The notes under the pieces were generated by a model. It ran no database searches. It saw only the letters and a list, made by a program, of their open reading frames with translations, and was not told where the DNA came from. From contig CAYZSE010000139.1 in NCBI GenBank assembly GCA_964481035.1, positions 1 to 7,666 of the forward strand: a stretch of DNA of 7,666 nucleotides, given 5' to 3'. Of this stretch, positions 1 to 5,119 are shown one piece after another. Within the stretch, counting starts at the first letter, position 1, and every line of letters begins with the position of its first letter. Source of the DNA: JAAAPF01 sp964481035 (lineage in GTDB: Bacteria; Pseudomonadota; Alphaproteobacteria; Geminicoccales; Geminicoccaceae). The position numbers and the translations under genes were made by a program.

Positions 1-148
1 CTCCGTGCAGGCCCGTCACGACACTGACGCTGACCGGATGGCCGGACGGGTGACGGTCGCCTCGAAGACGGGCATCGTCGGTGCGCGGACGCGGCCCAGT
101 CGAGGGCGTCGCGGGCGACCGCGCGGCGGTGTTCTCCGCCGGTTCTTT

Positions 149-155
149 GAGGAAG
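149..155 (+). promoter_or_regulatory. Ribosome binding site supporting a TTG start
   Basis: The purine-rich GAGGAAG ends 7 nt before the TTG at 163. No in-frame ATG lies nearby, and the protein's conserved core begins well downstream. This well-spaced Shine-Dalgarno sequence is the main reason to place the pseudouridine synthase start at 163. Confidence 0.6.
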
Positions 156-162
156 CCTGCCT

Positions 163-942
163 TTGAGCCGCGACGCTCGCCCCCGCCGGCGCGCGCAACG
201 CCCCCCGGCGTCGCTGCGCGTCGCCCTCGATCGGCTGCCGCCCGACGCGCGGCCGACGGCGACGCTCGACGCCGGCGAGCTCGAAGCGCGGGTCCTGCAC
301 CTCGATCCCTGGCTCATCGTCATCGACAAGCCCCAGGGCCTGGCCGTGCACGCCGGGCCCTCGAGCCCCGACCACCTCGAGCGCCACCTCGACGCCCTGC
401 GCTTCGGCTACGCGGCCCCGCCGCAACTGGCGCACCGGCTGGATCGCGACACCTCGGGGTGCCTCGCGCTGGGCCGCCACCGCCGCGCGCTCAAGCGCCT
501 CGGCCGGCTGTTCGAGGGCGGGCGGGTGACCAAGACCTACTGGGCCGTCGTCGCCGGCGTGCCGGAGGCCGAGGCCGGGACGATCGACCTGCCGATCCTC
601 AAGCTGACCGAGCCCCGGGGCTGGCGCATGGTCGTCGACGGCCGGGGCCGCCGCGCGATCACCGACTATGTCGTCAAGGCCACGGACGGCCGGCGGAGCT
701 GGCTCGAGCTGACGCCGCGCACCGGGCGCACGCACCAGCTCCGCATCCACTGCGCGAGCCTCGGCTTCGCGATCTGCGGCGACGGGTTCTACGCCGCGGG
801 CGAGGCGCGCCGGGGGGCGCTCCTGCTGCACGCCCGCTCGCTGACCTTGCCGATGCAGCCGGACGTGCCGCCGGTGCGGGCGCAGGCCCCCCCGCCGCCG
901 TCGCTCGCCGCCGCCCTCGCCACGCTGGCGGGCCGTGGATAG
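163..942 (+). CDS. RluA-family RNA pseudouridine synthase
   Basis: This 259-residue protein isomerises specific uridines to pseudouridine in rRNA or tRNA. The family signature HRLDRDTSG is at residues 91-99, with the catalytic Asp at 94. The supporting motif LIVIDKPQGLAVH is at about 51-63, RTGRTHQLRIH at 186-196, and a C-terminal LLHA at 221-224. The length fits the short RluA/TruC type. The N-terminus (1-40) is Arg/Pro-rich and shows no S4 RNA-binding domain, so it is less like RluC/RluD. The start is TTG, backed by a GAGGAAG site 7 nt upstream. The C-terminal 30 residues are Pro/Ala-rich and probably disordered. The family is certain from the motifs, but the RNA target cannot be read from the sequence, so no gene symbol is given. 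The next gene starts about 180 nt downstream, so this is probably a separate transcription unit. Confidence 0.93.
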   Translation: MSRDARPRRRAQRPPASLRVALDRLPPDARPTATLDAGELEARVLHLDPWLIVIDKPQGLAVHAGPSSPDHLERHLDALRFGYAAPPQLAHRLDRDTSGCLALGRHRRALKRLGRLFEGGRVTKTYWAVVAGVPEAEAGTIDLPILKLTEPRGWRMVVDGRGRRAITDYVVKATDGRRSWLELTPRTGRTHQLRIHCASLGFAICGDGFYAAGEARRGALLLHARSLTLPMQPDVPPVRAQAPPPPSLAAALATLAGRG

Positions 943-1121
943 CGGCTTTACGACACACCGCGTCGCAGCAAGAAAATTTCAAGGTTTATTCATCCGGCCA
1001 ACGCGGGCAAGAAAGAAGGCTGGGTCCGGGTCGCGCCATGGACCCTCCGCTCTCGCTCGCGCGGCGGCCGCCTTCTCGTGCGTCGCGCCGGGACACCGAA
1101 GAACCGACGAGAGGACACCGC
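943..1121 (+). promoter_or_regulatory. Intergenic region with AT-rich patch, likely promoter of the usp-BCCT operon
   Basis: This 179-nt spacer holds a clear AT-rich island at about 967-993 (AAGAAAATTTCAAGG and TTTATTCAT) in otherwise GC-rich DNA, as expected near a promoter. I could not assign -35 and -10 boxes with confidence. The remainder, 1000-1108, is a long GC-rich leader. A short 6-bp hairpin (GGGTCC at 1022-1027, GGACCC at 1040-1045) is probably chance. GAGAGGA at 1109-1115 is the ribosome binding site of the downstream stress protein. The promoter assignment is inferred from composition and position only. Confidence 0.35.
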
Positions 1122-1535
1122 ATGTACGAGAAGATCATGGCGCCGGTCGATCTCACCCATGTCGAGCGGCTCGGCAAGGCGATCGACACGGCGGCGCTGC
1201 TCGCCAAGCAGTTCGGCGCCAAGCTGACCTTCGTGGGCGTGACCGCGGCGACACCCTCGCCGGTCGCGCACAACCCCCAGGAATACGAGCAGAAGCTCAC
1301 CGCCTTCGCCGCGGCCCAGGCCGAGACCCATGGCATCGAGGCCGATGTGCGCGCCTACGTGGCGCACGACCCGGCCGTGCAGATCGACGACAAGCTGCTG
1401 GAAGCGGTCCACGATACCGGCTGTGACCTGGTCGTGATGGCGTCGCACATCCCCAACATCGTCGACGCCGTCTGGCCGTCGCGCGGCGGGCGGGTCGCGT
1501 CCCACGCGGACGTCTCCGTCTTCCTGGTCCGCTGA
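1122..1535 (+). CDS. Universal stress protein (UspA domain), small single-domain type
   Basis: The 137-residue product has the UspA alpha/beta fold pattern. It opens with MYEKIMAPVDLTHVER, continues with a helix of about residues 16-32, a second strand LTFVGVTA (35-42), and DLVVMASH at 102-109, and ends in VSVFLVR (131-137). Length is typical of one Usp domain. The glycine-rich nucleotide loop of ATP-binding Usps is degenerate. Where MGxHG is usual there is MASHIP (106-111), and the later Gly-Ser is replaced around SRGGRVASH (120-128). ATP binding is therefore doubtful. The ATG is preceded by GAGAGGA with good spacing. The frame stays open far upstream, but that part is Arg/Pro-rich shadow over the pseudouridine synthase. 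The gene lies 26 nt before the BCCT transporter and is surely co-transcribed with it. A regulatory role on the transporter is a reasonable inference, by analogy with TeaD and the TeaABC ectoine transporter, but is not shown here. Confidence 0.88.
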   Translation: MYEKIMAPVDLTHVERLGKAIDTAALLAKQFGAKLTFVGVTAATPSPVAHNPQEYEQKLTAFAAAQAETHGIEADVRAYVAHDPAVQIDDKLLEAVHDTGCDLVVMASHIPNIVDAVWPSRGGRVASHADVSVFLVR

Positions 1536-1561
1536 CACCCGAACCGACGAGGAGCACGCCC

Positions 1562-3220
1562 ATGAGCAACGTGCCCACCGCGGCCGACGAGGCCCCCGAG
1601 GTCGCGCCGATTCCCGCGCCCGAGGGCGACACCACCCTCATCGACACCGACTACGAGGTCGGCCAGGACAATATCGAGGTCAAGGTCGGCCCGTTCGGCC
1701 TCGACATCCACAACCCCGTCTTCGTCGTCTCGGGCCTGACGATCGTCGCCTTCGTCGTCTTGACGCTGGCCTTCCAGAACGACGTCGAGCCGCTTTTCCA
1801 AGGTCTCAGGGACTGGCTGACGAGCAGCTTGGCCTGGTTCTTCCTGAGCGCCGCCAATGTCTTCGTCGTGCTCTGCCTCGCCCTCATCGTGACGCCCTTG
1901 GGCAGCGTGCGCCTCGGCGGCTCGGAAGCGACGCCCGATTACTCCTACATCGGCTGGTTCGCCATGCTGTTCGCCGCCGGCATGGGCATCGGGCTGATGT
2001 TCTACGGCGTCGCCGAGCCGATCTCGCACTTTTCCTCGGCGCTCGGCGGCACCGCCGGCGAGGCGGGCGCGCGCACCGACTGGGCGCCTTTGGGCGCTGC
2101 CGGGGGCGACCCGCTGGCGGCCGAACGTCTCGGCATGGCGGCGACGATCTTCCACTGGGGGCTGCATCCCTGGGCGATCTACGCCATCGTCGCCCTGGCT
2201 CTCGCGCTGTTCTCCTACAACAAGGGCCTGCCGCTCACCATCCGCTCGATGTTCTATCCGATCTTCGGCGAGCGGGTGTGGGGCTGGACCGGGCACCTCA
2301 TCGACATCCTCGCGGTGTTGGCGACGCTGTTCGGCCTCGCCACCTCGCTCGGCTTCGGCGCCGAGCAGGCGTCGGCCGGCTTGGGCTTCCTGTTCGGCCT
2401 GCCGACCACGGACGCCTCCAAGGTCGTCTTGATCCTCGCCATCACCGGCGTGGCGCTGCTCTCGGTGGTCGCCGGCCTCGACGCCGGGGTGAAGCGCCTC
2501 TCCGAGATCAACATGACGCTCGCGGCGCTGCTCCTGCTCTTCGTCGTCATCGTCGGCCCGACGATGTTGATCCTCTCCGGCTTCGTCTCCAACCTCGTCT
2601 CCTACGTCGAGCACCTGCCGGCGCTCTCCAACCCCTTCGCCCGCGAGGACGCGAACTTCAGCCAGGGCTGGACCGCGTTCTACTGGGCGTGGTGGATCTC
2701 CTGGTCGCCGTTCGTCGGCATGTTCATCGCGCGGGTCAGCCGCGGCCGGACCGTGCGCGAGTTCATCGTCTGCGTGCTGCTCATCCCGTCGGTCGTCTCG
2801 GTCTTCTGGATGACGGCGTTCGGCGGCACGGCGATCTCGCAGATCCTCACCGAGGGCCACACCACGGTGCAGGACGCGGCGCTCGAGCTCAAGCTGTTCG
2901 AGATGCTGGCGCTGCTGCCGTTGACCGAGATCACCTCGTTCATCGGCATCGTGCTGGTGATCGTCTTCTTCGTGACCTCGTCGGATTCGGGCTCGCTCGT
3001 CATCGACACGATCACCGCCGGCGGCAAGGTCAACGCGCCGGTGGCCCAGCGCGTCTTCTGGGCGATCTTCGAGGGCCTCGTCGCCATCGCCCTGCTCCTG
3101 GGCGGCGGCCTCACCGCGTTGCAGGCGATGGCGGTCTCGACGGGGTTCCCGTTCACCATCATCCTGCTGCTGGGCTGCTACGCCATCGTCCGCGGGCTCA
3201 TGTCCGAGCCCCGCGGCTGA
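1562..3220 (+). CDS. BCCT-family betaine/choline/carnitine transporter
   Basis: This 552-residue membrane protein shows about 12 hydrophobic spans between residues 52 and 545. It probably imports glycine betaine or a related quaternary amine for osmoprotection or as a nutrient. BCCT hallmarks are present. The glycine-rich stretch GMGIGLMFYG is at 140-149. The TM4 aromatic box HWGLHPWAIYA is at 198-208 (W199, W204, Y207). The family signature FYWAWWISWSPFVGMFIARV is at 373-392 (W377, W378, W381). The TM8-like TSSDSG at 472-477 lies where BetP binds sodium. Position 144 is Gly, as in Na+-coupled BetP; the H+-coupled choline transporters carry Asp there, so Na+/betaine symport is favoured. The acidic N-terminus (about 50 residues) is cytosolic. 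The C-terminus is only about 8-10 residues past the last span, too short for a BetP-like osmosensing tail. GAGGAG at 1549-1554 precedes the ATG. The substrate is inferred, not proven. Confidence 0.95.
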   Translation: MSNVPTAADEAPEVAPIPAPEGDTTLIDTDYEVGQDNIEVKVGPFGLDIHNPVFVVSGLTIVAFVVLTLAFQNDVEPLFQGLRDWLTSSLAWFFLSAANVFVVLCLALIVTPLGSVRLGGSEATPDYSYIGWFAMLFAAGMGIGLMFYGVAEPISHFSSALGGTAGEAGARTDWAPLGAAGGDPLAAERLGMAATIFHWGLHPWAIYAIVALALALFSYNKGLPLTIRSMFYPIFGERVWGWTGHLIDILAVLATLFGLATSLGFGAEQASAGLGFLFGLPTTDASKVVLILAITGVALLSVVAGLDAGVKRLSEINMTLAALLLLFVVIVGPTMLILSGFVSNLVSYVEHLPALSNPFAREDANFSQGWTAFYWAWWISWSPFVGMFIARVSRGRTVREFIVCVLLIPSVVSVFWMTAFGGTAISQILTEGHTTVQDAALELKLFEMLALLPLTEITSFIGIVLVIVFFVTSSDSGSLVIDTITAGGKVNAPVAQRVFWAIFEGLVAIALLLGGGLTALQAMAVSTGFPFTIILLLGCYAIVRGLMSEPRG

Positions 3221-3232
3221 CCGAACGGGCAT

Positions 3233-3271
3233 GGCGGCGGGTGTCCTCGCGCGGCGATGACACCCGCCGCC
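3233..3271. terminator. Perfect 13-bp inverted repeat, probable bidirectional terminator
   Basis: GGCGGCGGGTGTC (3233-3245) and GACACCCGCCGCC (3259-3271) are exact reverse complements, separated by 13 nt. The hairpin starts 12 nt after the transporter stop codon and ends 10 nt before the stop codon of the convergent cupin gene, which is where a shared terminator would sit. There is no T-tract on either side. It is either a non-canonical intrinsic terminator or an mRNA 3'-end stabilising hairpin. Confidence 0.65.
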
Positions 3272-3281
3272 CGCACAGCGC

Positions 3282-3647
3282 TCAATCGTGTTGCACGACG
3301 GCGGCCTCGAAGTCGTCCGCGGCGACGACGCGCGTCTGATGGCTTTTGCCGGTCACGTCCTCCATCCGCCAAACGTCGCCGGGCCCGATGTCGCGGACCT
3401 CGCCGTCGCTCGCGGTGACCCGTACCGTGCCGCGCAGGCCGACGAGCGTCTGGCGGCGCGGTGTGGGGTGGCTGGGCTCGTCCCAGCCGGCGGCGAGCCG
3501 CAAGAACAGGAGTGCGGTCGCCGGTTCGCCGTCGGAGACGAGGATCCGTTCGGCGGGCGGCGCGAAACTGCGCTCCCGCAGCGCCACGTCGACCTCGCGC
3601 CAGTGGCTCTCGCCGGTCGCGTCGGCGTCGAGATGAAGGTATCGCAT
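3282..3647 (-). CDS. Small cupin-domain protein
   Basis: The 121-residue product matches a single-domain cupin (double-stranded beta-helix). Residues 28-50 give the entry strands. HPTPRRQTLVGLRGTVRV at 60-77 corresponds to cupin motif 1. GEVRDIGPGD at 82-91 is the conserved turn between motifs. VWRMEDVTGKSHQTRV at 92-107 corresponds to motif 2. The classical HxH metal pair of motif 1 is absent: only H60 is near it, with R64/R65 following, while H103 is kept in motif 2. Metal binding and catalysis are therefore uncertain. The length is normal for these stand-alone cupins, and no signal peptide is visible. The ATG at 3647 is preceded by a GGAGAG-type site (3655-3660 on the opposite strand). The gene lies 39 nt downstream of the SnoaL-like gene and is probably co-transcribed with it. 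Its substrate is unknown. Confidence 0.82.
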   Translation of the reverse strand: MRYLHLDADATGESHWREVDVALRERSFAPPAERILVSDGEPATALLFLRLAAGWDEPSHPTPRRQTLVGLRGTVRVTASDGEVRDIGPGDVWRMEDVTGKSHQTRVVAADDFEAAVVQHD

Positions 3648-3686
3648 CCGCGCTCTCTCCGAGGGTTCGCCGGTGCGGTCACGCGC

Positions 3687-3971
3687 TCACCCGCCCCGGA
3701 CCTGGCGGGCGCAGTCGTCGGCGTCGAACCAGCCGAGCGACGCCCGGACCTCGCNNNNNNNNNNNNNNNNNNNNNNNNNNNNNNNNNNNNNNNNNNNNNN
3801 NNNNNNNNNNNNNNNNNNNNNNNNNNNNNNNNNNNNNNNNNNNNNNNNNNNNNNGATGCTGATGCGCCCGTCCTCGGCGTAGAAGGACGCGACGGTCTCG
3901 GGGGACTTCGCGTTCCAGGCGCGGGTGTAGGCGTGCGCCATCTGGGCGACGGCTTCGGCGATGAGCGGCAT
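3687..3971 (-). CDS. SnoaL/NTF2-like protein, interrupted by an assembly gap
   Basis: Both ends of a small NTF2-fold (SnoaL-like) protein are visible around an N run. The first 39 residues contain the typical opening helices and EAVAQMAHAYTRAWNAKSPE, followed by VASFYAEDGRISI (28-40). The last 21 residues contain SLGWFDADDCARQV, which resembles the usual C-terminal strand and closing helix of the family. Members usually run about 120-140 residues. Only about 60 are present, so roughly 60-80 residues are missing, about 200 nt rather than the 100 N shown. The frame on the two sides agrees with N=100 by chance. The ATG at 3971 has a GGAG-like site about 9 nt upstream. Such proteins can be enzymes (isomerase, hydrolase, cyclase) or simple ligand binders; the catalytic residues lie in the gap, so no function can be assigned. 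It is divergent from bchO and probably co-transcribed with the cupin gene. Confidence 0.72.
   Translation of the reverse strand: MPLIAEAVAQMAHAYTRAWNAKSPETVASFYAEDGRISIXXXXXXXXXXXXXXXXXXXXXXXXXXXXXXXXXXEVRASLGWFDADDCARQVRGG
3755..3854. other. Assembly gap (100 N)
   Basis: Exactly 100 undetermined bases, the conventional placeholder for a scaffold gap of unknown length. It falls inside the SnoaL-like gene. Judging from the usual length of that family, the true missing sequence is probably near 200 nt. Confidence 0.97.
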
Positions 3972-4219
3972 CGGTGGTGTCTCCGAGCGTGCTCGCGCCG
4001 AGCTTCGACCACGCGATCAACACGGTAAAGCCGCATCTGCCGGGGCCGGCGGCAATATCGGCGCGGCGCCGGCTGGCGGGCGAGATGGGGGCGCCTCGGG
4101 CTCGCCGGCCGCGCGCGACGAGCCACGTGTCTCGGGCGAGCCCGGTCGGTTTTGCCGGGTTGTGCGCGGCGGCGCGGGGACGGCACGGTAGGGATCACGA
4201 GCGCGGGGTTGGGCAGGTG
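3972..4219. promoter_or_regulatory. Divergent intergenic region between the SnoaL-like gene and bchO
   Basis: These 248 nt must carry the promoters for the minus-strand SnoaL/cupin unit and, unless transcription enters from elsewhere, the plus-strand bchO-crtI-crtB operon. The region is mostly GC-rich, with a milder stretch at about 4014-4030 (GATCAACACGGTAAAG) and GTCGGTTTTGCC near 4145-4156. I scanned for the PpsR/CrtJ palindrome TGT-N12-ACA and for an FNR box and found no acceptable match. Two GC-rich inverted repeats are present: GCCGGCG (4045-4051) with CGCCGGC (4067-4073), and the longer one listed separately. No -35/-10 pair could be assigned. Confidence 0.45.
4097..4144. repeat. 10-bp perfect inverted repeat with CACGTG in the loop
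   Basis: CGGGCTCGCC (4097-4106) and GGCGAGCCCG (4135-4144) are exact reverse complements separated by 28 nt. The spacer contains the palindrome CACGTG (4124-4129). The element lies 76 nt before the bchO start, so it could be an operator or a leader hairpin. In DNA this rich in G and C, chance repeats of this size are not rare, so the functional reading is only a suggestion. Confidence 0.35.
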
Positions 4220-5119
4220 ATGGGTTATCTCCAGGGCGAGCGGCCACGTTGGGAGCGCGAGGGCGCCGACTGGCCCTTGCGCGCAGCGAGCCGCTTCGTC
4301 GAGGCCGACGGGCTGCGTTGGCACGTTCAGGTGCTGGGCCGCGGTCCGGTCCTCCTCCTCCTGCACGGCACGGGCGGGGCAGGCCATTCCTGGCGTGACC
4401 TCGCCCCGCTCTTGGCGCGCGACTTCACGGTGGTGGCACCCGACCTGCCCGGCCACGGCTTCACCGCGCCGCCGCCGAACGCGGGGCTGACGCTGCCCGG
4501 CATGGCCCGGCTCGTGCGCTCGCTGCTCGACGCGCTCGGCCTCGAGCCCGCCTTCTGCGCCGGCCATTCCGCCGGCGCCGCGGTGCTCATCCGCATGACC
4601 CTCGACGGCCTGCTGCACCCGGCGGGGATCGTCAGCCTCAACGGCGCGCTCATCCCCTATGGCGGCCAGGCCGGCCCGATCGCCTCGACGATGGCGCGGA
4701 TGCTGTTCCTCAATCCCGTCGCACCCAGGCTCTTCGCCTGGACCTTCGCCGGCCGCGACGCCGCGCGGCTGGTCGAGCGCTCGGGCTCGACGATCGACGC
4801 CCGCGGCCTCGAGCTCTACGCCCGGCTCGCGCGGCGGCCGGCGCATGTCGGCGCCGCGCTCGGCATGATGGCCAATTGGGACCTCGCCACGCTCGACGAG
4901 GACATGCGGCGGCTCGCCGTGCCGCTCGTCCTCGTCATCGCCAGCAACGACCGGGCGATCCCGCCGGGCGACGCCGTGCAGGTGCGGGGGCTCGTGCCGG
5001 CCGCGCGGATCGTCGAGCTGCCGGGCCTCGGCCATCTCGCGCACGAGGAGGACCCGGACGGCATCGCCGCGCTCATCCGCCGCGAGGCCGCCGAGGTCGG
5101 CATCGCCGTCGCCGCATGA
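4220..5119 (+). CDS. bchO: BchO, alpha/beta hydrolase of bacteriochlorophyll synthesis (magnesium chelatase accessory protein)
   Basis: This 299-residue alpha/beta-fold hydrolase resembles BchO of purple bacteria, especially in WEREGADWPLRAASRFVEAD (11-30) followed by GLRWHVQ (31-37), a BchO-type N-terminus. The oxyanion loop HGTGG is at 49-53. The nucleophile elbow GHSAG is at 115-119, with Ser117. The likely acid is Asp244 in ASNDR, and the catalytic His is His272 in GLGHLAHEE. The full triad is intact, although the reaction catalysed by BchO remains undefined; it is associated with magnesium insertion into protoporphyrin IX and usually sits next to bchI/bchD. The ATG at 4220 fits the homologous N-terminus. 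A GTG directly before it (4217) is an alternative, and the ribosome binding site is weak (GGGCAGG). The stop overlaps the crtI ATG as ATGA. Here it opens the visible operon, and bchI/bchD are not in the window. Confidence 0.92.
   Translation: MGYLQGERPRWEREGADWPLRAASRFVEADGLRWHVQVLGRGPVLLLLHGTGGAGHSWRDLAPLLARDFTVVAPDLPGHGFTAPPPNAGLTLPGMARLVRSLLDALGLEPAFCAGHSAGAAVLIRMTLDGLLHPAGIVSLNGALIPYGGQAGPIASTMARMLFLNPVAPRLFAWTFAGRDAARLVERSGSTIDARGLELYARLARRPAHVGAALGMMANWDLATLDEDMRRLAVPLVLVIASNDRAIPPGDAVQVRGLVPAARIVELPGLGHLAHEEDPDGIAALIRREAAEVGIAVAA

Noticed and set aside
1..166. Plus-strand frame open from the window edge to TGA at 164-166 (about 54 codons), overlapping the TTG start of the pseudouridine synthase
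   Set aside because: The translation is Arg/Gly-rich (GRRGRPRGG), matches no family I recognise, and its third codon positions are less GC-rich than in the real genes. It could still be the tail of an upstream gene, but this cannot be supported here.
16..831. Minus-strand 271-codon ORF over the pseudouridine synthase
   Set aside because: Low-complexity Arg/Ala/Pro translation, antisense to a gene with clear catalytic motifs; a high-GC shadow frame.
1022..1045. Short hairpin GGGTCC/GGACCC in the usp leader
   Set aside because: Only 6 bp with a 12-nt loop in GC-rich DNA; expected by chance.
81..1121. Long N-terminal extension of the universal stress protein frame
   Set aside because: It overlaps the pseudouridine synthase in another frame, is Arg/Pro-rich, and the Usp domain begins exactly at the ATG at 1122, which has its own ribosome binding site.
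1355..3232. 625-codon antisense ORF across the BCCT gene
   Set aside because: Asp/Glu/Arg/His-rich translation without domain pattern, fully explained by codon bias of the transporter on the other strand.
3972..4219. PpsR/CrtJ (TGT-N12-ACA) or FNR (TTGAT-N4-ATCAA) site before bchO
   Set aside because: Each TGT and ACA was checked for correct spacing and none pairs. ATCAA near 4015-4019 lacks the TTGAT half.
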